Shown here in pieces: positions 48,665-59,550 of a stretch of DNA of 64,000 nucleotides. The notes under the pieces are model-generated. The model made no database searches, was not told where the DNA came from, and was given only the letters and a program-made list of their open reading frames with translations. The position numbers and the translations under genes are program-made. Source of the DNA: Paratinospora sagittata (lineage: Eukaryota > Streptophyta > Magnoliopsida > Ranunculales > Menispermaceae); NCBI GenBank assembly GCA_035771175.1, contig CM069606.1, positions 31,766,816-31,830,815 on the forward strand, given 5' to 3'. Every line of letters starts with the position of its first letter. Position 1 is the stretch's first letter.

Positions 48665-50541
48665 TGTCACGACCCCCCTGACGTAGGCTGACGTCATAAC
48701 CGGCATAGTGTATTATACACTGTACATACCTATATAGAGTATACAATACACTGTCAGCCTCAACGGACATTCACAAAAATTCTCAATATACCACAAATCA
48801 AATCAAATCAAATATATATATAGATGATCATTCCACTCACATTCATTCCATTCATTCCACAAATTAAATTTTCATTTCATCATCCAATATATTAAGCTAT
48901 ATATATGCCCACACATCCCATCTAGATGATAATATATATATAATGTGTGATAAGTATACATATCAAACTAACAAATATATAATTTATTTCCTCCAAGCAT
49001 ACATACACATACCAGACGAAGGCTCACGTGATTATCACTCACGGATTTTTCCTTTTCCCTTCGACTCAATACCTGAAATATTGGAGGAAATGGGGTGAGC
49101 AAACAACAACTCAGTGAATATAGTTCTTAACATGACAATCGCATGCATTTTAGGAAACATGGCATATCAAATCGATTTAAAACATTTCAAAAGCACATAT
49201 GCACCATTCATCAAAATAATATACGTGCACACAATATATAGTTGATGCTCATTCATAAATATTTTACCATCTCCCTCTCATTACCCAATTCACAGTCATT
49301 TCAAGGATCGCAACCCTTGTTAGGACAGACCTACTGACAATAAGGACTCGCAAAACCTCATCCGAGTCTAATTCCTAACGAAATGACATTATTATAAGCT
49401 CCAATTTCTAAAATCAGTTTGCATGATCACTAAAACTCAATGCATTACATAAACATGCATACAATCAACCAGTTTATATGTGTACAATGCCATACAAGAA
49501 CCAAATCAAGAAAACTATACTCACAGTGGTTACACGGGGTCTCTAAGTCAAATCGAGCAACAATAAACGTCCATCATAATTGCTTTCTCAAGAGTATTTA
49601 TCCATGCACTTGAGCTCTCAATTTAAACACTGAAATGAATCATAGATTATCATGAGAATCACCATTTCAACTCACTGTTCACATCATAGTACTATTCACA
49701 TCACTGTTCACATCGTCACTATTCATTCGAAAGATGTAAATTGTTACTAAAATTGTCAAACGGTCTCCAAAAATCATGAACTTAGCATTGATGGACTTGC
49801 AACAGTCCATTCTACCATTCTATAGCCATAAATTGGAGTTTCATTGGGAATGGTCTCCAATCTACACTCTAACTTCCAACGGCCATAAAAGTTCCAAATG
49901 AACACATAAATTCAATCTAACCACATATTCGGGGTCCCGACAGTCTAGGGAGTGTTTTCTACCTTCTTAGCGGATTTTCATTCACGTTGGGTCAAAACCC
50001 CAATTGGTGAAAACGCCGTAAAACGGCTCCCACAGCAAAAATTACTCCGCTAGAAAGGTTACATCTAGCTTAGATATCAATTTTACGACGAAAAATAGCA
50101 AAAATAGCTTACCAGCACGTCGAATTTGGCCGCAAATCCGCTGTTTCCTTTTTCTTTCTTCTCTTTCTTTCGTTCTTCTGGACGTTCCTCTTTCGTCTTT
50201 CATTCTGCAACTTCGTTTTATTTATTTATTTACTGTTCTATGAACAGTATTCGCTTATGAACAGTAAACTTAATTTGTCTTTTATTCGAGTATTGTTCAT
50301 TATTTTATTTTATTTTATATCTTTTTATTCGTTCTTCTTTTTCATACCCTCAATCTACCTGAGGAATACACGTGTGATAAATCAATTTCTATGTCAAATC
50401 ACGTTCCGAACTCACTTTTGACATTTTCAAGTTCATTTGTCACATGTACATATGACTTTAAATGTACTTATACGTATATTATACATCTCGATATACGCGT
50501 ACTTCAACGTATATATTTAATTAAAATTACGGGGTGTTACA
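48665..50541 (-). repeat. 5' LTR of G3 (1877 bp)
   Basis: Plus-strand ends TGTCACGACC...GGGGTGTTACA, with the PBS 4 bp inside. 50257-50541 equals 43993-44276. Confidence 0.88.
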
Positions 50542-50582
50542 CGTCCCGTGGGGATGGTGGTCCGGGGTGCGGGGTCGCTACA
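50542..50582 (+). repeat. Inverted LTR piece of the G2 family, last 41 bp
   Basis: GATGGTGGTCCGGGGTGCGG...CGCTACA is the outer end of the G2-type LTR in plus orientation. It completes the piece begun at 43190 and is followed by a PBS, so it is a 5' LTR end. Confidence 0.88.
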
Positions 50583-50584
50583 AT

Positions 50585-50596
50585 TGGTATCAGAGC
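50585..50596 (+). promoter_or_regulatory. Primer-binding site of the plus-oriented G2 family piece
   Basis: A perfect TGGTATCAGAGC, 2 bp after the LTR end, on the plus strand. This proves that the LTR piece 43190-50582 belongs to an element pointing opposite to G2 pol. Confidence 0.93.
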
Positions 50597-51645
50597 TCAG
50601 GTTTACTAGGTTTGGTCTAGAAATTGGACTTAGATGACTTTGACCTAGGAATTGAGTGAGGGCTTTAGGTGATTAAAAGCTTAAAAGATTGACTTAAAAG
50701 CCTTACTATCCTATTTTCTGTGTGTATTATATGATAAGGATAGTTATGATAATAGGCATATGTTATTCTCTATATGTGATGGTTGCCTCATTCGGTGCCT
50801 CAGAATATCTGAGCGGTGGAGGAGGACGCAAGCAATGGATCACATGGAGGATGCGAATCAAGAGAGACTTTTGGGGCATTATTATGCGTGGCCTTCCTCT
50901 TTTTTGGGGTTGCATTTTTCTCACTGGCAAAAAGAAAAATAGAACTCTGCTTTAGGAAACGTAGCCAAGTATAGTGATATGATATTCTCAGCAATAAGTT
51001 ACCTTTTGAAAATTCATACGAGTCATAGAGATTCTAAGATTAGCCTCAGTAAATACCCTAGTCTAAGATTTTATCGTATTCTTATGTGTTCAAACTCTTT
51101 TTCTTAGTCTTTTCTATTATTATTCAAATTTGTGTGTCCCATACCACATGAATTTGGTAATAAGGGGTTCAACCAAGTTAAGTTGTATGAACACGATCTC
51201 TACAAAACATCGGCTGGAGATGAGTTCACTAATAATATCGTTCACGTTTACTCGTCCCATACAGTGTAAACTTAGTGATAATGTTAGTAATTCAACTTTC
51301 CCCATATGTTTTTCCACACAAGGTCGTGGGTTTTCTTACTTTCATGTTTTATTTGGTATCTTCCAATATTGTTGTGTCCCGTACCACTCTAAAGTTAGTG
51401 ATACAAAAGAAAAATAATAGTTGTAAGTCGGCCCACCAAACATAGTCTCAAACAAAACATTTCATTCATAAAATTACAATGCCAATAATTTTCCTAGTTT
51501 CCCTACCTATTGTTCCGCCTAGTTCTCCTACTAGTTGCGAAGTGACTACTAGAAGAAGGCTGAGGGGCGTTCTGTCATTCTTCTAAGGTCTTCATTCGAT
51601 TCACCAAATATCTATACCCGTCACGCATTTCAACGACACAAGACA
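50597..51645. other. Leader and unassigned sequence
   Basis: 50597 to about 50870 looks like the plus-strand leader of the G2-type element. From about 51440 to 51645 the minus strand continues the 494-codon ORF out of frame (RDGYRYLVNRMKTLEE, a stop, then SHFATSRRTRRNNR). I see no gag domain. The border between the two elements is not resolved. Confidence 0.5.
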
Positions 51646-53130
51646 TCATAAACTGTAACGGGTCCGATTAGCTGGTTGTCCCCTCGGGGGAGGGTAGGCA
51701 AGTTGTCCCGTTCGTGGAAGGTAGGTTGTAGGCATTGTTGAAAAATGTTGGTCGGATAGTTGACCCATTGGTGGAGGGTAGTTCGTTCGATTATATGAGG
51801 TTTCCCTCACTGGGACTTCTTGGAAGGTTGGATTTGCTTGAGTCGAAAAGTCTTGAAAAAGTAGACTCATCGGGGTATCATGTCTTCCAAAGTTCGGTGC
51901 CACCCAATTTTGAGGTGGTTGGTTCACAAAGAATTGTGGAGTCGACTGGTAGGGTACCTCAGGAGTTGGAAACCCTTGAGATGTCGTATTGCCTTGAGCT
52001 GGGGGGTTCCAGAAAGGTGGATTTACCGCACCTCCTTGTCCATCTTGATTTGGCTGGGGTTTCTCAAAGTTTCCTTCTGTGTTCCCAAAGATTTCTTTCT
52101 CCGTGACCCATTGATGATTGGGTTGTTCATTGTTTGGGTCTGGGTTCATTTCAGTCCTCGGACTTGTTTCCTTATTTGGCGTTCCTCTGGTAGGAATCTT
52201 GCGCCGGCATTTTCGTCGACTACACTCTGTTTTATCACTAGCCCTTCCACTGTTTTCCTCTGAAATGGTGCCAAATAGTTCCTCGTCGGTCACCCATCCT
52301 TTTGTGTTGAAAGTTTTGGAATAGGAGGCTAGTGTAACATCTTTAGTAATTGGTACAGAAGATTCATTAAAGGTATTAATGTTTACGTCAGTTAGTATCT
52401 TCATGATTAAAGCTCCATAGCCGAGGTATTCTTTTTTTGTAGGGTTTTGGGTTACTCTTGTCATTTGTTGGACGATGATGTGAGGTAGGGAGATGGAGAT
52501 TTCCTTATCTATGCAGTATGGGACAAGAAGTTGAGCCCTTGACATTGAACTTCTTCTCACCACTTCAGGCAGGATGTTATCGACCACAATCTTCCCAAGG
52601 CCTGCAAAGGTTGGTTTTAGGAGATTATTTGGGAGGCGGGCGTATGTCTTTTCGATGTATGTCGTATGGGTAAGGGAGTTGAATAGTTGTTCTTTTGACT
52701 CTACGATCTCTATAACAACCTGAGTTTCATGTGGGTCAATGACCTTGTTTCCTATGGGGATTTCCATTAGTTGAGAAATAACTTCGACGCTAACGGAAAT
52801 TTTTACTCCCCTGACCAATGTTTCCAAGATAGGGGTGATTCCTTCCTCTTGGAGTCCCACAACATTCATGTTGTCGTAGAACGCCCTTGCCAAGTTGAGG
52901 GAGACAAAACCCTCAACATTAGTTATGTTCAGCCAATGTAGCTTTGCGAGTTTGTTATGAAGGAAAGGACGGAGGTGAGGATTCTTCATGTTGATATTCC
53001 TCATTAACACAACTTTCCATTTGTGAAGTTTTGTAAATCTTGTGGAAACTTGTTCCCGACTACTGGAAGTCGTTCCTTCACTAGAGGTCATTATCTTGCT
53101 GAAAAGGAAGATAAAACTTGTGAAGTACAC
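51646..53130 (-). CDS. Plant transposon-protein-like ORF (494 aa)
   Basis: The longest open frame in the window. Residues about 60-260 resemble the putative plant transposon protein domain: LHWLNITNVEGFVSLNLARA, ILETLVRGVKISVSVEVISQ, PEVVRRSSMSRAQLLVPYCI, then EYLGYGALIMKIL. After a basic patch (SRRKCRRK, about 310) comes a Pro/Gln/Asn-rich tail with repeats of PPRGQ / PPPMGQ type, probably disordered. The start is uncertain: an inner Met (MTSSEGTTSSSREQ, residue 14) is as plausible. A frameshift just before the stop likely removed about 45 C-terminal residues. It lies 300 bp downstream of a PBS and LTR, in the first-ORF position of a minus-strand gypsy-like element. Function unknown. Confidence 0.75.
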   Translation of the reverse strand: MYFTSFIFLFSKIMTSSEGTTSSSREQVSTRFTKLHKWKVVLMRNINMKNPHLRPFLHNKLAKLHWLNITNVEGFVSLNLARAFYDNMNVVGLQEEGITPILETLVRGVKISVSVEVISQLMEIPIGNKVIDPHETQVVIEIVESKEQLFNSLTHTTYIEKTYARLPNNLLKPTFAGLGKIVVDNILPEVVRRSSMSRAQLLVPYCIDKEISISLPHIIVQQMTRVTQNPTKKEYLGYGALIMKILTDVNINTFNESSVPITKDVTLASYSKTFNTKGWVTDEELFGTISEENSGRASDKTECSRRKCRRKIPTRGTPNKETSPRTEMNPDPNNEQPNHQWVTEKEIFGNTEGNFEKPQPNQDGQGGAVNPPFWNPPAQGNTTSQGFPTPEVPYQSTPQFFVNQPPQNWVAPNFGRHDTPMSLLFQDFSTQANPTFQEVPVRETSYNRTNYPPPMGQLSDQHFSTMPTTYLPRTGQLAYPPPRGQPANRTRYSL

Positions 53131-53243
53131 AAAAATATATTCCTAAAATTTTTAAGGTTTATGTTTTTCCCGTTGGACAATATTTTCTATTTTCCTCTTG
53201 ATGTTTATGCCAGCATTTCATCTAAAATTTTCATTAGCAACAG

Positions 53244-53281
<38 letters not shown>

Positions 53282-53337
53282 ATCTTAACTATATATAACT
53301 ATATAGTCATATAGATATATATATCTAATATAAATCT

Positions 53338-53381
<44 letters not shown>

Positions 53382-53431
53382 TTTTCTTTTCCTAAATGGT
53401 GGCTTTGGGGGGGGGGGGCCGTGGACCTTTC
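53131..53431 (-). repeat. Leader with AT microsatellites and a G12 run
   Basis: Long TA dinucleotide tracts at 53248-53276 and 53342-53375, and twelve consecutive G (plus strand) at 53407-53418. No gene. It lies between the PBS and the 494-codon ORF. Confidence 0.85.
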
Positions 53432-53443
53432 GCTCTGATACCA
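53432..53443 (-). promoter_or_regulatory. Primer-binding site of element G4
   Basis: The minus strand reads TGGTATCAGAGC, separated by TTTAA from the LTR end TGTGACA. It defines 53449 as the inner LTR border. Confidence 0.93.
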
Positions 53444-53448
53444 TTAAA

Positions 53449-56400
53449 TGTCACACCCCGGCAGGACGCACCTAAACTGGCGGGACACTCACAGGCTGGG
53501 CGCGAATGCATTATAACAGTTACTGAGTGCGCAGGTACACAATTGAGTACAAATCTGATTTCATTAATTTCAGAATGTATTTTGTACAAAATATAATTGA
53601 AGGAACATCCTCCCAAAATCTCCCTAATAAATAAGCAAGGGGTACAAAATAAGGGCCCAAACACCTCTACCCAATCCACCCTAAACTCCTGTAAAAATGG
53701 TCAACAACGGGGTGAGCTATTGCCCAGTGGATAAAATAGTTTGTGAATATGACAATTAATAAAGAAGACTTCATAATCAAACATCACATATACACAACAT
53801 AGCATCATAAATAGTAAAACGTGGCTTAACAAGAATGTATGCATAACATCGTCTTGTAATGGTTCTGTGATCGTTCATCGCCCTTGTTTCACGTATAGAT
53901 GTCCATCCCCACGTAATCCTGGGTTCACATGGTACGTCCATCTCTAAGAGAAACATCAATAATAGTGAGCGCAATTGCTCCGATAACTATTCCACAAATC
54001 ACAAACCACTTACATCCCTAAGTGGTTCTTATTTCATGTATGATGACTATGTATGTGCAGGCCTGGTCTATACTAATATTAGACAGGATTTGACAACGTC
54101 TAATGATACTTATCAGGATCGCATCTCCATGTGCGTTGTTAGGATGTCCAGTATCACTTATACAAGCAGATAGCTTTCAAATATGACCAACTAGACCAGT
54201 CTCCAGGTCAAGAGGTGGGAACACAAGGTCCCGCTTAAATACCAAGTCTTGTAGAGCAACAAGCTGCCTCCCGTTCACTATTCAAAGTTACTGAGGACAA
54301 GACTAAGTCTGGTTGAGTCAAATTGACCACTAATTCGGCGTAGTAACAGTGTAATACATAGACTCCAAATATTAAGGCATAACTATGATATGTATGAACA
54401 TTATACGCAATAATGCAGTGTAAATGAATAATAAACATAATGATAAATGAATGAAAACTTTATTAAAAGTCATAAGACACGCAAACCTATGTTTCGTTCC
54501 CCACCTTCAGATAATACCTCTTTCCAAAACTAGAGCTTCTTCCCAAGCAGAACCGCTTTGTACCACAAAAAGAGTCTCAAAAAAATGAGAGGAAGAGTCT
54601 TGAGAGAGAGAGTGTGTGTGTCTCTAGAAGAAGGAGAGGGAGTGAGGAGCAGTGGTGTCAGCCTAACCTATCCACACACTGAATCATCCATTTACATATC
54701 ATACAATATCAAACCATTCCATTTTATCCATTTCACATAACAACTTAGTCGTTCATGTTTATATACATGTCCACACACTCATCTAAATTATAAATACGTT
54801 ACATAGTGTCATGTATATGTAAACAAAATACATAATGACTTCCCAAAACTCCACAAATATATAAATACATACATTTAGCAAAAATCGTAGCTACATCTCC
54901 TGAATCTTGCCTTTGCCCTTGATGTCTTGCCCTGAAAAGATTGGGAGTTTGGGTTGAGCAACAACTAGCCCAGTGAATATTCTACCTATGACATTACATA
55001 TGCATTGATAACAAAACATGACATTAAAATAAAATTTATATCATGATGCAAGCAAGTTAATCAGTTATGAATACATGATCAATATATGTTTCATCATATT
55101 CATGCATTTTCACGACAATGCAAATCTCAGTATAAGACCATACTGTCCATCTCCCACCTTTTAGGTAATTATGCGCATTTGCCCCTCATCATGCATCGAT
55201 AAGGAGTGCACAGTCTACAATTTACCCATTCATAGATCTTAGGAAAGTAAGTGCATATTCCCCTCATTATACCTAATGAGTGCACCGTCCTTACTTTTGC
55301 CATTTATAGATCCTAGCCAATCGGATTCTCTTAGGAGGGCTTCTCATGTCGGTGACCTATTCAATAGATCTCAAGACATGCTCCATTACTAAAACTATTT
55401 CATGTATTTAAAACACATATGTAAGTACAATATCATGCTTAAATTTAACTAATTGGATTTATACATATAATACCATACATAAAACCAAAAGTAAGAAATA
55501 CTCACAATGGGTACAATCCTATGCTTTCCCACTCATTAAAGTACACCTTTATAGCCCCTACACAAGTTGTTCATAGATTTCCAGCTAATCACTCAAGATC
55601 CAGCCACTTTCTCAATGACAATCTGTACATATCACAATATAATTCACATTCAACTACAATTTCTAGCTACAACACACAAAACTCCCACTCCAAGCTTAAA
55701 CAGTCCCAAGTTGGGACATTCCCAACACAAAACATCAATTTCCTACAATTTCCCCGACCAATTTATGTACACATCCTAATAGAACCTCTTTAAGTCAATA
55801 TTCATCATTTAAATCTCATAAACACCCATTTGAACACCCTCAAACCCTTAGCTGTTTTTGTATACAACAAGGTTTGGGTGTACCCTCAATTCAACACCAA
55901 TTTCCCTGTAGATTTTACATGCCATAATCTTAATTTCCATCAAGAACCCATTAAAAACATAATTAAATGCAAAAGCCATAGATTTGGCCAACCCCAGGCC
56001 ATCACAATTTCGGTCAACCATCACCAAATTCGTTCAACTTCACATATGTTGAACAAATCAAAGAAAGGAATGAAAATTCGCAAGTTTTGAGCTAAAAATC
56101 ACTTACCGGAGCCTCAAAATTGCTACCCTAGCTCTCCGTTCTCCTTTTCCCCTTCTTTTTCCCTTTCTTTAGAACTCAAACCAGCTCAAATGAGCTAAGA
56201 ATGGGCCAGAAACCTCTTTTATTTACGTACAAACTGCTTTAAAGACTTATAAAAAAATTGTCATAAGGCTCAGGAGCGCGCTCCTCCTTGCCTAGAAATA
56301 GATTTGGTCTTTGTTTCCCTGCAAAAAGCCCGCTTCTCCGCAGGGGAGCGCGCTTCTTTGTAGATTTTCAGAATGCATGCTCTTGGATTTCCACCACTGA

Positions 56401-56663
56401 AGTGCGCTTCTCCCCAAGGAGTGTACTTCTACTCAAGCTCAAATTTTCACTCTCTGTTTGCCAACACTGGAGCGCGCTCTTTGGTGTCCAAAGTGAATTT
56501 CCTAAGTATCATGCCTCCAATGTTACAACTAGGGTCTCGGGATTCCTATTACCCTAGAGTGCATACAAATACAACAATTTACGGTCATCAACATGCGTAT
56601 AAATACGTCTGACAATATGTAGAAGTCGACATAAAAGTTTGACTAGAGGTACGAGATGTTACA
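53449..56663 (-). repeat. 5' LTR of gypsy-like element G4 (3.2 kb, possibly composite)
   Basis: Plus-strand ends TGTCACACCCCGG...GAGATGTTACA, with the PBS abutting. The inner third (53449-54512) matches the R-U5 of the G1 LTR, the rest does not. From about 54655 it shows distant resemblance to the start of the G3 LTR (TGTCAGCC..., GTTTGGGTTGAGCAACAAC). 56250-56480 has repeated GGAGCGCGCTYCTYC words. It may be one long LTR or a recombinant of two families. Confidence 0.7.
54592..54652. repeat. GA/GT-rich simple repeat in the G4 LTR
   Basis: AGAGAGAGAGTGTGTGTGTCT followed by GGAGAGGGAGTGAGGAG, a low-complexity tract near the point where similarity to the G1 LTR stops. Confidence 0.7.
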
Positions 56664-57560
56664 GTAAATGTGATCAAAAGCATAAGAACAAGTACATAAA
56701 CACAATTACATCAAAGTGTAATTGTAAAGTTCAAATAACTGTTAGGCTCATGTCAGATATGGTTTGTGGCACTTGATAAGTGTGAACCTTGAACACAATC
56801 ATTTGGTTAGCCCGCGGAAGACAAGATTTTTTCGAAGCAACCGAATATTGAATCATCGGGTTATGAAACAACTTGAGGTAAATGATGAAGTAGAAATCTC
56901 GCTTTCAAAGTCATATCTTACCTTTTCTAAGAGAGTTGGAGGTTACAAGAACTTTAAATTTGGGGAGAAGGATGCAAGGAATTATGTAAAAAAAGTCGGG
57001 AGATTAAAACTTTGTGTTGGTGATGTAGAGGCAATACGTTTATACTTTATGCATAATCCAAAGAGAAATTCCAATTTCTTTCATGTGATGGATATAGATG
57101 ATGAAGGTCATTTAAGACATGTTTTTTGGGCAGATGCAATGTCAAGGGCCTCGTATCATTACTTTGGGGATGTTATTTCATTTGACACCACATATTTAAC
57201 AAACAAATATGACATGTCATTTGCTTTATTTGTTGAAGTTAATCATCATGATCAATCTGTGTTATTAGGGTGTCACTTACTTTCAAGTGAGACAATTAAT
57301 AGTTATAAGTGGCTTTTTACTACTTGGCTAACTTGCCTTTATCACTAATCAATGTCCTTCAATCCAAGCAACGATATCCGGAGCTTTCCCAAAAGCTAAA
57401 CATCGCGTATGCTTTTGGCATATAATGAAGAAGGTGCCAGTAAACTATGTGGTTACAAAGAGCGTGACCATGTTATCGAAAAATGTGGTGTATGAATCTT
57501 TGGAGATTGAAGAGTTTGAAAGCCTTTGGAAAATTTCATAATCCAAGAAAAAGACAGTTA
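56664..57560 (+). pseudogene. FAR1/FRS-like (MULE-derived) fragment
   Basis: It begins directly at the LTR end, inside the FAR1 DNA-binding region (SKCNCKVQITVRLMSD, shift, ISVNLEHNHLVSPRKTRFFR). The transposase-like core follows: NFFHVMDIDDEGHLRHVFWA, VISFDTTYLTNKYDMSFALF, LLGCHLLSSETINSYKWLF, then after a shift CPSIQATISGAFPKAKHRVC, FWHIMKKVP and VVYESLEIEEFESLW. FAR1-type proteins are MULE-transposase-derived transcription factors. Frame breaks near 56760 and 57350, and the missing N-terminus and SWIM finger, make this a pseudogene. Confidence 0.88.
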
Positions 57561-57699
57561 ATTGTTTTGTTTTGTTTTTTGTTTTTTAATAATTGTAACA
57601 TTATTATGTTCAAAAAATATTTTATAGCAATTATTTGTGCTTTATGACATTTATTTGACAAGCTTTACTTTTATTATTTATTTATTTATACAAAATAAT

Positions 57700-58020
57700 A
57701 TTGGAGGGAACAATTTTTAGGATCTTCATCAACTTTAGTGCAGTGACAATCACGAAGTCACCAATGTAGCATCAAGTCATTTGGTAATTAAAATACTCAT
57801 GAACTAATTCACTTATGTGGCTCAAAGTTTTGACAACCTTATTTCAATACAGGACATGATGCCATCTTCACAAGTTTCATATCAATCAAAATCGAGCAAC
57901 CAAGGCATCTATAACTTTCATTACTCTTCTTTTCTAGACTTGATGCATAATGTTGGTAGTTCTCAGGTATTACGGTTTATAGATTGTAATTATGATTTTC
58001 TCATCTACATGTGTTGATCA
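57700..58020 (+). pseudogene. Possible C-terminal piece of the FRS-like pseudogene
   Basis: An open stretch at 57817-58017 (SFDNLISIQDMMPSSQVSYQ, NFHYSSFLDLMHN) resembles the low-complexity C-termini of FAR1-related proteins. The link rests on position and general composition only. Confidence 0.4.
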
Positions 58021-58053
58021 AGTTAACATATTATAAATTACGAGCATTTTACA

Positions 58054-58101
58054 ATGCCCACGTATGATGGAAAAGACATGCCCACGTATGATGGAAAAGA
58101 C
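58054..58101. repeat. 24-bp perfect tandem duplication
   Basis: The unit ATGCCCACGTATGATGGAAA plus AGAC occurs twice head to tail (58054-58077 and 58078-58101). Confidence 0.95.
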
Positions 58102-59440
58102 ATGGTAGTAACAAAGAAGGCGATGTGTTGTGAGGTGCCTTGGAGAAGTGGTTTTCAAATTGAGATGGTAGACCTTTTTTGTTTGCATGTTGAATTATAA
58201 AGTTTTTATGTCTTTAATTATGTAATGGAACATTGTTTTAGGTTGATTAATAGAAATGGGTTCTTGTTTTTTTCTTTCAGTGTTATTTGGACATAGCAGT
58301 GCATCCTCGTTGATATTTCTAATTTTTTTTATGAATTTGTTTTAAGTATTCACTGTAGAAAATATGTGCCTCACTAAAGTATGAAAAACATAATCTTTGA
58401 TGATAAATTATTTTTATTATAATAATGAATAAAAATAATTTAATTTATTTTTGTTTAAAATAATAAAAGTATTTTTCTAAAGTAATAAAATTACTTTTAT
58501 TAGAGGAATAATATTAATTTTTTTATTATCAAAAAGTAAATTTATTGTTTATTAAAAACAATTTAGTACAAAAAATATAATAAATTAGTTTTTTTTATAA
58601 TAATAATTTTACCAAAACTAATAGAATTAGCTTTTTAAAGAGAATTTAATTAAAAAATAATATTATTTTTAAGAGATAGTAATATAAATTTGCTATTTTA
58701 TTAAAAATAATATTTTTAATTATTAAAAGTAATTTTATTAAAATACTAAAATTAATTTTTATTAGAATTAAAATTATTTTATTAAGGCAATGACATTATT
58801 TTTTTATCAAAAACAATTTTTTTATTAATAATAAGAAAATTAATTTTTATTAAAAAATAAAAATAAAAATACTTTTTTAATAAAAAGAAAGCCTTTAACG
58901 TGGCACCCATTAGCTACCCATCCAACAAAAAAAGTGGTGGGTTGAAAAATTTTGAACTTTTCAACGTAACCAACAAAACTAGGCCACCTCACTAGTCATG
59001 TAATTTGTGGTGAGAATTTCATTGGAGGCAGCGTACGTTTAGCATTTGTCTTTCTCAATAAACCCAATTTGTCTTATAGTTGGGTTTCTTTTTAAATCAT
59101 CCCTGATTGACTGAAATCTTGTTAATTAACATGTGCTGTACACAAACAAAAACTCCCTGGTTTAACCATGTTCAGTTTGTGTGAATGGAATGCCTGCTGT
59201 TTGTCTTTTGAGAGAAGTTTAGTCAAGTTACTTCCCTTTGGGGTTTAGATTGGCTTCTAAGCAACTGTGACATGAATATATCCATGTAATTAGGAAAAAG
59301 GTTTTGTTAAGTTAGTTGAGTTTAGTTCTTTAGGATATATTTGACAAATGCCTTCTTTACATTTGCCATGGTTAAGAATAAACATGCAGATTTAAAAAAA
59401 AAAGGATGATTATAAATCAATAGATCTTTAAAAAAATAAT
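58102..59440. other. AT-rich non-coding region
   Basis: 58380-58890 is almost pure A/T with recurring ATTAAAA / TTTTATTA words, possibly a very old repeat. No gene seen up to the poly(A) signal of the MED26-like gene. Confidence 0.6.
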
Positions 59441-59444
59441 TGCA

Positions 59445-59450
59445 TTTATT
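59445..59450 (-). terminator. Putative poly(A) signal of the MED26-like gene
   Basis: AATAAA on the minus strand, about 100 bp after the TGA stop at 59551. Confidence 0.6.
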
Positions 59451-59550
59451 TCATTAGCAAACAATGTTTTACAAAATGTTCATAATACACAACTGTATGT
59501 GCAGTTCCTTCCATATCTAAGTAAACCAACATTTGACTGAAAAAAACTTG

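Larger units (their letters stand above)
43774..50541 (-). mobile_element. Ty3/gypsy element G3 nested in the inverted G2 LTR
   Basis: A 5-bp target duplication CGTCC flanks it (43769-43773 and 50542-50546). On the minus strand: 5' LTR 48665-50541 (1877 bp, starts TGTAACACCCCG), PBS TGGTATTAGAGC (48649-48660), a decayed gag-pol of 4.4 kb, and a 3' LTR whose recognisable part is 43993-44276. The two LTRs share only about 285 bp at the U3 start. The outer part of the left LTR (43774-43992) is different sequence. Confidence 0.85.

Noticed and set aside
51735..52324. Plus-strand frames of 68-127 codons
   Set aside because: Antisense shadows of the 494-codon ORF.
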